NCBI GenBank assembly: GCA_002345625.1
Contig: DDWE01000138.1
Location: 1 to 11,253, forward strand
Length of the DNA: 11,253 nucleotides
DNA from: Desulfuromonadaceae bacterium UBA2294
GTDB taxonomy: Bacteria; Desulfobacterota; Desulfuromonadia; Desulfuromonadales; UBA2294
Direction: 5' to 3'
A program made the translations under genes and the position numbers. Position 1 is the first letter of the stretch; every line of letters starts with the position of its first letter. The notes under the pieces are model-generated. The model was not told the DNA's origin. It was given only the letters and a program-made list of their open reading frames with translations, and did no database searches. Of this stretch, positions 1 through 7,036 are shown one piece after another.

Positions 1-2227
1 CGCCGTCAAGATCGATGATCACCGGACTGGCGCCAATACCGGCGTTAAGCACATCACCGTTTTTGTCCATCAGCGGCACGCCGGCAGCAAACTGCGGAGT
101 GCTGTCCAGGCCCACGTCCGACTGGAGGAACAACATCAGAGCGCCGTCATTCTGACCGACAAGGATGTCTTTACGATTGTCATCATTCCAATCGACAACA
201 ACAGGGACCGTAGCACCTGAAGCCAGAGTCAGTCCCAGAGAGACGCCGGCGTCATAAACAAAACGGACACCACGCTGAGCCAGGGCCCGGTAGTAGGTGA
301 TCGTCCCGGACTCATCGCCAACCAGCAGATCATCCAGCCCGTCATTATCAAAATCGACAGCAAACGGTGCGGCAGCCCCGTGAACCTGCAGGCGGGTTCT
401 GCCAGTCCGCAGATCAAGCCCACGACTCAGGACAGGCTCTTTGGCCAGTTGCAATTCAGCCGCAACAACTGCGTTATTCTGCCCGGAAACTTCGACCTGA
501 GCCATGTACGTTTCACAACCGGCATGCTCAACAACCACCGTGTACTGACCAGCGGCCAGATCGCGGAACTCCAGCGGCGTCGTCCCGACCAGACGGCCGG
601 GATAAGCGTCGTTGCCAGCCAGATAGACTTTGGCGTCGGGGAGATCGGCTGTGATCTTGAGAACGGCAGTGTCGTAGACAAAGCTGCCAAGCTCACTCAC
701 TGTGCTGTCACCGTGGTTATCAATGGCGGTGACGCGCCAGACATAGCGGTTGCCATCGACCAGATTCATGTAATCCGCAAACTCATTGAGGCCAATCTGG
801 GTCGCTGCAATCTCGGCGACCAGTGTCGATTGGTCAAAGTCAGCGGCAGTGGCGGCAACATCCACCCGGTAATAAACGCTGTCACCCGGGTCGGCATCGG
901 TCGAAGCCTGCCAGGTCAACAGATCGCTGCCAACGAGGGCTTCACCCGAAGCACCGGAGCCCAGGACCGGGGCCGTCGGCGCCTCCTGAACGGCATTGAC
1001 ATAGAACGTCTGCGCCGCGGTGAAGCCTGAGACCTCACTGCTGTCAGACGCCTGAACACTCCAGGAGTAAGCTGCGTTTTCGACCAACGCACCCGGAACA
1101 GCAACCACTGTTTCGCCGCCAGCAGCTTCTGCGACTTCGAGGAGATCGTCGGCACCGGAGAACTGCACCTGATAGGTCAGGACATCGCCATTGGCGTCAA
1201 CGGCATTCTTGAAGTGGAGTTCGGCCGGCAGGACGGCGACTTCGCCACCCGCCACCGGTGCCAGCAGCTGCGGCATAGCCGGGGCTTCATTCTGCGCCGG
1301 AGTCGTCCCGCCGTCGATGCCGAACGACTCAACCTTGGCATTATCCGATGACACAAAGAGGCGACTGGTCTGCGCGTCAAACGCCAGCGCGGCCGGCATC
1401 ATCACCAGGCCCGCGCCTTTACCACCAAGCGCCAGGTTCGTCAAATATCCGGTCGCCCGATCACGTACCCGCACATCGCCCGTGAGGATATTCAGGTAAT
1501 ACTCGCGGCCGGCAGCGTCAAAAGCAATACCGCTGCACAGACTAAGAGCGCCGCCAAAATCGGCCGTCAGAGTTAACTTGCTGCGAAACTGACCGTCCAG
1601 ACCGAAGATCTGGACGACGGAGCGGTTTGTCACCCCGAGCCCCTCACCAGCGACATAAACCTCGCCAGATGCGGCGTTAACGGCAAGCGCGGTGATCCGG
1701 GTAAAGAGTCCGTCACCTGTGCCGGCTCCGGAAATAACAGAAAGGGGGGTGCCATCAGCAGAGAAGACCTGCACCTGGACACCACCCTGGTCAACAACAT
1801 AGACATTGCCGGCCGCATCAAGACCGACGTCTCCGGCATCAATCAGCGCACTGTCGCCGCCGAGATAGCCGGACACAACACCGGTCGCGCCGTCGATCAT
1901 TGCCACACCGCCATCAACCGCAGCATAAATCCGAGCGCCGTCAGGCGTTACCGCCAGGCCATTGCCCGTGACGGCCACAGCATCAAACGTCTGCAGCGCC
2001 GCGCCGGGGGCATTATACTTGAAGATCTTTCTGGCGCGCGCATCAGCGACATAAAGATTTCCACTCGCATCGATATCGAGCTCACCGGGGACAAACAGCC
2101 CCGCCTGCACCGCGCCGAGCGACTGCACGGCGGGCGCCGTCGCCGCCAAGGCCTCATTAGGCCAAATGGCACCAAGCGACAGCGATATCACTGCAACGAA
2201 GGTCACTAATGCTCTGGACCGATCCAT
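1..2227 (-). CDS. Secreted multidomain beta-propeller protein (NHL-like, FnIII-like, PEGA, FG-GAP/VCBS), 3' end outside window
   Basis: The frame is open without a stop from ATG at 2225-2227 to the left edge: 742 codons, C-terminus missing. The start is supported by GGAGG (2235-2239), 7 nt upstream. Residues 1-28 are a Sec signal peptide: DRSR, a hydrophobic core, then a probable cut after ALA. Residues about 45-305 carry repeated blades of the type 'DASGNLYVAD', 'DAAGNVYVVD', typical of NHL/SMP-30-like propellers. About 312-410 and 415-515 are two FnIII-like modules ('YYRVDV', 'RYVWRVTAIDNHGDS'). About 520-595 is a PEGA domain ('VGTTPLEFRDLAAGQYTV'). From about 615, FG-GAP/VCBS repeats with Asp-rich loops ('DFDNDGLDDLLVGD', 'DWNDDNRKDILVGQ') suggest a second, calcium-binding propeller continuing past the edge. 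Probably an exported surface or extracellular binding protein; ligand unknown. It is preceded by a sigma-54-type promoter and lies just downstream of an NtrC-type regulator. Domain names come from motif recognition by eye. Confidence 0.85.
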   Translation of the reverse strand, partial: MDRSRALVTFVAVISLSLGAIWPNEALAATAPAVQSLGAVQAGLFVPGELDIDASGNLYVADARARKIFKYNAPGAALQTFDAVAVTGNGLAVTPDGARIYAAVDGGVAMIDGATGVVSGYLGGDSALIDAGDVGLDAAGNVYVVDQGGVQVQVFSADGTPLSVISGAGTGDGLFTRITALAVNAASGEVYVAGEGLGVTNRSVVQIFGLDGQFRSKLTLTADFGGALSLCSGIAFDAAGREYYLNILTGDVRVRDRATGYLTNLALGGKGAGLVMMPAALAFDAQTSRLFVSSDNAKVESFGIDGGTTPAQNEAPAMPQLLAPVAGGEVAVLPAELHFKNAVDANGDVLTYQVQFSGADDLLEVAEAAGGETVVAVPGALVENAAYSWSVQASDSSEVSGFTAAQTFYVNAVQEAPTAPVLGSGASGEALVGSDLLTWQASTDADPGDSVYYRVDVAATAADFDQSTLVAEIAATQIGLNEFADYMNLVDGNRYVWRVTAIDNHGDSTVSELGSFVYDTAVLKITADLPDAKVYLAGNDAYPGRLVGTTPLEFRDLAAGQYTVVVEHAGCETYMAQVEVSGQNNAVVAAELQLAKEPVLSRGLDLRTGRTRLQVHGAAAPFAVDFDNDGLDDLLVGDESGTITYYRALAQRGVRFVYDAGVSLGLTLASGATVPVVVDWNDDNRKDILVGQNDGALMLFLQSDVGLDSTPQFAAGVPLMDKNGDVLNAGIGASPVIIDLDG

Positions 2228-2234
2228 GTCAACG

Positions 2235-2239
2235 CCTCC
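2235..2239 (-). promoter_or_regulatory. Ribosome binding site of the propeller gene
   Basis: GGAGG on the minus strand, 7 nt before the ATG at 2227. It fixes the start that gives a complete signal peptide. Confidence 0.75.
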
Positions 2240-2249
2240 TCAATCAGAC

Positions 2250-2271
2250 AGACTGCCTATATACACAGTCT
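2250..2271 (-). repeat. Inverted repeat in the 5' leader of the propeller gene
   Basis: AGACTG (2266-2271 on the minus strand) and CAGTCT (2250-2255) are perfect inverted 6-mers around a 10-nt AT-rich spacer. A second, overlapping pair is ACACA/TGTGT (2263-2279). If transcription starts near 2300, this lies in the leader about 10 nt upstream of the Shine-Dalgarno and could form a small RNA hairpin, or be an operator. A perfect TTGACA (2277-2282) is also present, but no good -10 sits at 16-18 nt (TATATA lies only 13 nt away), so a sigma-70 promoter is not called. Confidence 0.35.
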
Positions 2272-2310
2272 TTTTGTGTCAAAACATGTACCTCTTCCGC
2301 ATCCGGATGT

Positions 2311-2326
2311 TGCAACCTTGATGCCA
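2311..2326 (-). promoter_or_regulatory. Candidate sigma-54 (-24/-12) promoter of the propeller gene
   Basis: The minus strand reads TGGCATCAAGGTTGCA. This fits the RpoN consensus TGGCAC-N5-TTGCA with one change (T for C at the sixth base). The invariant GG and GC are separated by exactly 10 nt, as sigma-54 requires. Transcription would start near 2300, giving a leader of about 73 nt before the ATG at 2227. It sits between the gene for a GAFTDA-containing sigma-54 activator and the propeller gene, and points at the latter. It overlaps an 11-bp inverted repeat with one mismatch (2312-2322 with 2330-2340), which could be an activator or repressor site. Not tested experimentally. Confidence 0.7.
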
Positions 2327-2356
2327 GAAATCAAGATTGCCGCTTTTCCCCGCGAC

Positions 2357-2371
2357 TGTGCGCTTGGCACA
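2357..2371. repeat. Inverted repeat TGTGC-N5-GCACA, possible activator site
   Basis: Perfect 5-bp arms (2357-2361 and 2367-2371) around GCTTG, centred near 2364. That is about 64 nt upstream of the start predicted from the -24/-12 element, which is near for an NtrC-type enhancer but possible. A single short dyad can arise by chance. Confidence 0.3.
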
Positions 2372-2377
2372 AAACTG

Positions 2378-2410
2378 CGAAAGCCGCTCTGCTGATAAGA
2401 GCGGCTTTCG
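2378..2410 (-). terminator. Hairpin terminator after the response regulator
   Basis: A perfect 13-bp stem (2378-2390 with 2398-2410) and a 7-nt loop lie 34 nt downstream of the regulator stop codon. On the minus strand the hairpin is followed by CAGTTTTG, a short U tract. Reading the other way it is followed by GCGAAAT, so minus-strand termination is favoured. It would close the operon and isolate the propeller gene's own promoter. Confidence 0.75.
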
Positions 2411-2443
2411 GCGAAATCCTTATCGGAGAATGACGGAATCACC

Positions 2444-3814
2444 CTAGAGGTAACCGAATTTTTTCATCCGGTAGCGAAAGGCGTCGATACCCAGATTAAG
2501 CTTGCGCGCGGCTTTCGACTGATTCCCTTCGGAAACCTCCAGTGCCTGCCGGATCAGCTCGCGCTCGACATCCTCGATGTCGATCCCCTCAGGCGGCAAA
2601 CGAAAGGCGATCGGACCGGCGGTCGTACCGGAGGTCCGCAACACGATCTCCTGCGGCAGGTGCTCCAGGAGCAGAGTCTCCTCGCTCTCCAGAATGACCG
2701 CACGCTCCACAACATTCTTCAACTCCCGCACATTACCCGGCCAGGCGTATTCGGTGAGGAATTTGGCCGCCATTTCGGAGATCCCCTTGACGTTCTTACA
2801 AAATTCCCGATTAAACTGGGCAATAAAATGCTCAGCCAGTGGAATGATGTCATCCGACCGCTCGCGCAAAGGGGGGAGATAGATCGGGATGACCTGGATC
2901 CGGTAGTAAAGATCCTTGCGGAAGCGCTTCTCTTCGATCAAGGCGAGCAGATCCTGATTGGTGGCGGAGACGATGCGGAGATCAACCGGGATCTCCTTGG
3001 TCCCGCCAACCCGGCGGAAGGTTCGCTCCTCAAGCACCCGTAACAGCTTGGCCTGCATGCCGAGCTCCATGTCACCGATTTCGTCGAGGAACAGGGTGCC
3101 GCCATCGGCCATTTCAAACAGGCCTTTTTTCTGGGTCTTGGCATCGGTGAAAGCGCCCCGCTCGTGGCCCATCAACTCGCTCTCGAGCAGGGTCTCGGGG
3201 ACTGCAGCGCAGTTGATGGCCATAAACGGTTTGTCGACGCGGGCACTTTCATAATGAATCGCCTTGGCAATCAGCTCCTTGCCGGTGCCACTCTCCCCCT
3301 GAATCAGGATGGTTCCGGCATCGCTCTTGGCAACCTTGTCGACCATACTCAAGACATTGGCCATATGCCGGCTGCCGCTGATAATGTTGGACAGACCGTA
3401 GCGTCGGGCCTGCTCGGAACGCAGGTGCGCAACTTCCTTCCTCAGCTCACCGGTCTCCAGGGCCTTTTTGATAACAATGGCCAACTCCTCGAGATTGAAC
3501 GGTTTGCTGATGTAGTCATGTGCCCCCATGCGCATGGCCTTGACCGCCGTTTCAACAACGCCCAGAGCCGTGATCATGATGACGATAATCTCCTCGTCAA
3601 ACTCTTTGATCTTTTCCAGCACATCGAGGCCATTGATCCCCGGCAGCTGGATATCGAGCAACACGATATCGGGATGCTCTTCCCGGGTCAGCTTCAGCGC
3701 GTCTTCGCCCGACGCTGCCTGCGATACTTCGTAACCCTGCTTTTTCAGACTCTGCTCTAAAGACCAACGGATCAGATGTTCGTCGTCAACGACCAGTATT
3801 TTGTGTTTACGCAC
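2444..3814 (-). CDS. Sigma-54-dependent response regulator (NtrC/AtoC type)
   Basis: 456 aa, normal length for receiver + AAA+ + Fis-type HTH. Receiver: D10/D11, phospho-acceptor D54 (VLLD), T82, K104. AAA+ domain: Walker A GESGTGKE (173-180), sigma-54 contact loop GAFTDA (220-225), Walker B GGTLFLDEI (238-246), arginine-finger region RFRKDLYYR (297-305), and the WPGNVREL signature (358-365). C-terminal HTH about 427-450 (NQSKAARKLN). The GAFTDA loop is intact, so it should activate RpoN promoters. The start is GTG (3812-3814), shown by GAGGTGA just upstream inside the end of the kinase gene; the gap is 6 nt, so translation is probably coupled. It pairs with the adjacent heme c kinase. A likely target is the -24/-12 promoter just downstream (inference). 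Confidence 0.95.
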   Translation of the reverse strand: MRKHKILVVDDEHLIRWSLEQSLKKQGYEVSQAASGEDALKLTREEHPDIVLLDIQLPGINGLDVLEKIKEFDEEIIVIMITALGVVETAVKAMRMGAHDYISKPFNLEELAIVIKKALETGELRKEVAHLRSEQARRYGLSNIISGSRHMANVLSMVDKVAKSDAGTILIQGESGTGKELIAKAIHYESARVDKPFMAINCAAVPETLLESELMGHERGAFTDAKTQKKGLFEMADGGTLFLDEIGDMELGMQAKLLRVLEERTFRRVGGTKEIPVDLRIVSATNQDLLALIEEKRFRKDLYYRIQVIPIYLPPLRERSDDIIPLAEHFIAQFNREFCKNVKGISEMAAKFLTEYAWPGNVRELKNVVERAVILESEETLLLEHLPQEIVLRTSGTTAGPIAFRLPPEGIDIEDVERELIRQALEVSEGNQSKAARKLNLGIDAFRYRMKKFGYL

Positions 3815-3820
3815 GCGTGC

Positions 3821-5314
3821 TCACCTCTTTTTGTTGTCCGGCCCAATACCGCGACCGGTCGCTAACGGCAACTCAATGGTGACAGTCGTCCCGGAACCGG
3901 GCTGACTTTTCACCTGAATGTTCCCGCCATGCTGGAGAATCAGCTGCCGGCAGATGGAGAGGCCGAGGCCCGTCCCCTGCGTTTTCGTTGTATGAAACGG
4001 AACAAAAATTTTCTCCATTTCATTATCGGTAATCCCCTTGCCGGTGTCGATGACACGGACCCGTACGGCCCGCTCGTCATTGCGTTCGGCAAGATCGGTC
4101 TCAATCGCCAGAGTGCCGCCATCCGGCATCGCCTGGATGGCGTTGAGGATGACGTTAAACAGCACCTGCTGAATCTGCTTTTCATCGATCCAGACCGCCG
4201 GCAGATCGCGGGTCAACTCTTTAATCCGGTGGATGTTCTTCGCCTCGGGGTGCTGGGAGATGAAAAACAGGGTGCTTTTGACCAGCGCATTAATATCGAC
4301 AAAGTTGAATTCCGGCTCGCCGGGCCGTCCGAAATAGAGCAGATCGTTGACGGTTTTGTCGAGGCGCTTGATCTGGCCCAGAACTTCGCGCACGATCTCG
4401 GTACGGGGGTCGTCTTCGGCAAAATCATCGGCCAGAACCGTAATCGCACCACTGATTCCGGCCAGGGGGTTCTTCACTTCATGGGCGATGCCGGCGGCCA
4501 TCTCGCCAACCGAAGCGAGCCGATCCGCACGCTCCATCTGCTGATAATGGCACGCCTTCAGTTCGCCCTGCGCCCGCTCAAGGTTGTCGACCATGGAGTT
4601 GAAGCTGCGCATCAGAACACCAATCTCATCGTTGAGATTCGGCTCCATACGCACGGTCATATCCCCCTCTTCCACGCGCGCCATGATGGCGGCCATTGCC
4701 TGAATCGGCCGCTTGACAAACCGCAGCAGGATAAAAGAGATGCCGAGGGCGAGCAGGCTAACGACGACGACGGTCGAGTAAAGGAAGAACTTTGAGGTCT
4801 CGCCAATCCGCCGCATCATCTCGTTGAGTGAATAGTTCAGGTTGAGGACACCGACAACCTTGTGCCCCTCTCCGTGGCAGGCATAGCAGCGTTCGTCGGA
4901 GACGATGGTCCGCACCATCCCGAGCATAGGCTCGCCGCCAATCTGGTAGATGCCATCCTGCTGCTGATTGGCAAACAGGGACAGGTCATTGTTGTTGACC
5001 CGCAGGCCAATCTCCTGCGGATAGCTCGATTTGAGAATCGTGCCATCCGGGTGAAAAATCCGCAGGTGGGCCAACTGCCGACTCTCACCAACCCGTTCGA
5101 GAATTGCCTGCACATCGGAACTGTTGCCAACGGCCATGGAGTTGAAAATCGATTTTTCCACCGTGTTCAGCAGCAGTTCGGCACTCTCCCGCGTCGCTTC
5201 GATCAGGTGCCGCTCTTCACGCTGAACATGGAACAGCGTAAAGATGCCGATGCCGGTCGACAGCAACATCAAAGTCAGGATGATTACGCGACTGATCAGG
5301 CTGCGAAAGATCAA
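3821..5314 (-). CDS. Membrane sensor histidine kinase with probable periplasmic heme c motif
   Basis: 497 aa. Transmembrane segments at about 8-28 and 177-198 enclose a periplasmic sensor region of about 145 residues. This carries CYACH (C143, C146, H147), a c-type heme attachment motif, just before the second membrane helix. HAMP follows (about 199-252), then the H box GIAHEVKNPL with phospho-acceptor H278, N box (N387, N391), G1 DTGKGI (423-428), F box FVPFHTTK (437-444) and G2 GTGLGLS (447-453). All catalytic motifs are intact. The start is TTG (5312-5314): GGAG lies 7 nt upstream, and the TTGA overlaps the stop of the pseudopilin gene. Heme binding is inferred from the motif and its periplasmic position; the trigger could be redox state or a small ligand. 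Cognate regulator is the next gene. Confidence 0.93.
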   Translation of the reverse strand: MIFRSLISRVIILTLMLLSTGIGIFTLFHVQREERHLIEATRESAELLLNTVEKSIFNSMAVGNSSDVQAILERVGESRQLAHLRIFHPDGTILKSSYPQEIGLRVNNNDLSLFANQQQDGIYQIGGEPMLGMVRTIVSDERCYACHGEGHKVVGVLNLNYSLNEMMRRIGETSKFFLYSTVVVVSLLALGISFILLRFVKRPIQAMAAIMARVEEGDMTVRMEPNLNDEIGVLMRSFNSMVDNLERAQGELKACHYQQMERADRLASVGEMAAGIAHEVKNPLAGISGAITVLADDFAEDDPRTEIVREVLGQIKRLDKTVNDLLYFGRPGEPEFNFVDINALVKSTLFFISQHPEAKNIHRIKELTRDLPAVWIDEKQIQQVLFNVILNAIQAMPDGGTLAIETDLAERNDERAVRVRVIDTGKGITDNEMEKIFVPFHTTKTQGTGLGLSICRQLILQHGGNIQVKSQPGSGTTVTIELPLATGRGIGPDNKKR

Positions 5315-5838
5315 GGCGAGGCTCCGGAAACAGGCTTGAGGAAAGGCTTTTTAAGACTTTTCTGTGTGACCTTTGGCCGCCAGATAAATTCCCAGGCGGA
5401 GTAACTGCTCGCCCCATTAAAGGAGAGGTAATCGTCGGAAAAGCCATCCTGCTTAAACGGCATCAGCGCACTGCTACTGCGCACACCGATAATTCGACCG
5501 CCCGGATCCTTGACCGGCACCCAGTCAGAACCGGTCATCGGATCTGGATACAGCTGACGGATATGTTTTTTGACAGTCAGGGAACGCGGATCCTTGAGCA
5601 GATCTTCAAGCCGGGCCGGAAATTGTCCGACGCGGCCGCCCTGTTCGGAATAACTGCGTATAGCCATGCGATACTGATCGCCGCGCCACAGGAGCTCGGT
5701 TTCGCGCGCCCGCTGGACGATGGACTGCCAGGTTGAGCCAGCAATCCCGGCCGACAGCCCCATGATCAGGAGCAGGACCAGGACAACCAGCAATGAAGCG
5801 CCGCGCTCTTTGTGCCATCGCTCTGGCATTTGGGTCAT
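5311..5838 (-). CDS. Type II secretion/type IV pilus pseudopilin-like protein
   Basis: 175 aa. A short basic leader ending KERG (G13) is followed by a hydrophobic helix (about 14-36), then a polar stretch with 'RARETELLWRGDQYRMAIRSY' style spacing (43-63), a pattern of GspG/PulG-like minor pseudopilins. A prepilin peptidase cut after G13 would leave A as +1. The usual Glu at +5 is absent (V18 there), as in GspK-like and some other minor pseudopilins. The C-terminal part has W106, a GRIIGVRSSS segment (114-123) and conserved aromatics, without a recognised domain. The ATG (5836-5838) overlaps the transketolase stop as ATGA; no clear Shine-Dalgarno, so expression probably depends on coupling. 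No other secretion or pilus genes are in the window, so its partners must be elsewhere. Confidence 0.75.
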   Translation of the reverse strand: MTQMPERWHKERGASLLVVLVLLLIMGLSAGIAGSTWQSIVQRARETELLWRGDQYRMAIRSYSEQGGRVGQFPARLEDLLKDPRSLTVKKHIRQLYPDPMTGSDWVPVKDPGGRIIGVRSSSALMPFKQDGFSDDYLSFNGASSYSAWEFIWRPKVTQKSLKKPFLKPVSGASP

Positions 5839-6776
5839 TTGCGCCGCAAAACCCGTTGGGCGGCCTCGACCAGATGACCGGGAGTCAGACCGTAGTGGAT
5901 CAGCAGTTCTTCGGCCGTACCCGACTGACCGAAAACATCGCGCAGGCCAACCCTCTCAACCGGTACCGGACAGCCTTCGGCAAGGGTTTCACAGACCACA
6001 CCACCGAGACCACCGATCACCGAATGCTCTTCGGCGGTAACAATCGCCCCGGTTTCACGCGCGGCCTGCAGCAGCAGATCGACATCGAACGGCTTGAGGC
6101 TGGCCATATGGACAACCCGGGCGGAGATGCCGGCCGTTTCGAGGATCACTGCGGCTTCGAGGGCTTGCGCCGTCATCAGGCCGGTGGTGACAAAGGTCAT
6201 GTCGCTGCCCGGGCGCAGGGTCACCCCTTTACCGATGGTAAAATCACAGCCGTTCGGGAAGACCACCGGTACCTTGGCGCGGCCGAGGCGGACGTAGACT
6301 GGACCTTTGTAGCCGGCAATGGCACGAATCGCGGCGCTGGTCTCCGGACCATCAGCCGGGCAGAGCACGGTCATGTTCGGCAACGAACGCATGATGGCGA
6401 GATCTTCAACCGACTGGTGCGAACCGCCATCCTCACCGACGGTGATGCCGCCGTGGGTGGCGACGATATTCACCGGCAGGCCAGGATAAGCCAGGGACTG
6501 GCGGATCTGCTCAAAGGCGCGACCGGAGGCGAAGACGGCAAAGGTCGAAGCAAAAGGGATCATGCCACCGGCGGCGAGGCCGGCGGCAATCCCGACCATA
6601 TTGGCCTCGGCAATACCGACGTTGAAAAAGCGCTCGGGGAACTCCTTGGCGAAAATCCCGGTTTTGGTCGAACCGGAAAGGTCGGCATCAAGGACAACGA
6701 TGCGCGGGTTCTCACGGCCGAGTTCAAGCAGGGTCTTGCCGTAGGCGTCACGGGTCGCAATCATTTCTGTACTCAA
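5835..6776 (-). CDS. Transketolase, C-terminal subunit (pyrimidine-binding plus C-terminal domains)
   Basis: 313 aa, usual for the second half of a split transketolase. Residues about 1-170 form the Pyr domain with the catalytic glutamate E57 in VGIAEANMVGIAAGLA (53-68) and EDGGSHQSVEDLAIMRSLPN (115-134). The C-terminal transketolase domain follows (about 185-305, including TAEEHSVIGGLGG at 247-259). With the N-terminal subunit upstream it should form the TPP enzyme that moves two-carbon ketol units in the non-oxidative pentose phosphate pathway. The start is taken as TTG (6774-6776), with GAGAGG 9 nt upstream. The in-frame ATG at 6762-6764 (residue 5) is the alternative. It overlaps the pseudopilin gene by ATGA. 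It is 260 bp from its partner, an unusually wide gap. Confidence 0.93.
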   Translation of the reverse strand: MSTEMIATRDAYGKTLLELGRENPRIVVLDADLSGSTKTGIFAKEFPERFFNVGIAEANMVGIAAGLAAGGMIPFASTFAVFASGRAFEQIRQSLAYPGLPVNIVATHGGITVGEDGGSHQSVEDLAIMRSLPNMTVLCPADGPETSAAIRAIAGYKGPVYVRLGRAKVPVVFPNGCDFTIGKGVTLRPGSDMTFVTTGLMTAQALEAAVILETAGISARVVHMASLKPFDVDLLLQAARETGAIVTAEEHSVIGGLGGVVCETLAEGCPVPVERVGLRDVFGQSGTAEELLIHYGLTPGHLVEAAQRVLRRK

Positions 6777-7036
6777 GGGTTTGATCCTCTCGTGAAATCG
6801 GTTTTTTTAAATGTTCAGCGTCCGCTTAAAAGGGCGGTGTCCAGGTCAAACCAAAAAGCGGGCTCACACTCGTTCGCTGCCGCTCACTTAAGTCACAAAG
6901 CCATAAAGTAAGGACGAACTGCCTGAATTCCGGTTAAAACCTTCGTGCCTTTGTGGCTTTGTGTGAGACCGGTTTTTCAGCCTTGTCTCTTGGATCTACA
7001 GCAAACTTTTGTTGTGGAAGCCTTATCTCCGCCGCT
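6777..7036. other. 260-bp gap between the two transketolase subunit genes
   Basis: No credible reading frame. It holds an imperfect inverted repeat (6892-6966, listed separately), direct repeats of GCTCAC about 20 nt apart near 6862-6887, and several A/T runs near the transketolase C start. I found no convincing sigma-70 or sigma-54 promoter on the minus strand, and no strong terminator, so whether the operon is read through here is open. Confidence 0.6.
6892..6966. repeat. REP/MITE-like imperfect inverted repeat
   Basis: Left arm 6892-6918 contains CACAAAGCCATAAAG and ends GGACGAA. Right arm 6942-6966 is its imperfect reverse complement (TTCGTGCCTTTGTGGCTTTG...). The arms align over about 25 nt with two small gaps and a few mismatches, around a 23-nt spacer. 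Sequences of the 'CTTTGTGGCTTTGTG' type recur as dispersed extragenic repeats in many proteobacterial genomes (recalled, not searched). Transcribed either way, it would fold into a long hairpin between the transketolase genes. Confidence 0.6.

Noticed and set aside
380..1030. Plus-strand frame of 216 codons opposite the propeller gene
   Set aside because: The minus strand is open for 742 codons with a signal peptide and recognisable repeats; the plus frame is its shadow.
2256..2282. Sigma-70 promoter with perfect TTGACA upstream of the propeller gene
   Set aside because: The only good -10-like hexamer (TATATA) is 13 nt away and TATAGG 15 nt; neither spacing is suitable.
2341..2371. Plus-strand CCCCGCGACTGTG resembles a B12 box of a cobalamin riboswitch
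   Set aside because: The other conserved parts of the riboswitch are not present around it, and no gene is read on the plus strand downstream.
5793..6911. Long plus-strand open frame (372 codons) opposite transketolase C
   Set aside because: It mirrors the transketolase gene, whose minus-strand protein has all family motifs; the plus-strand translation resembles no family and has no ribosome site.
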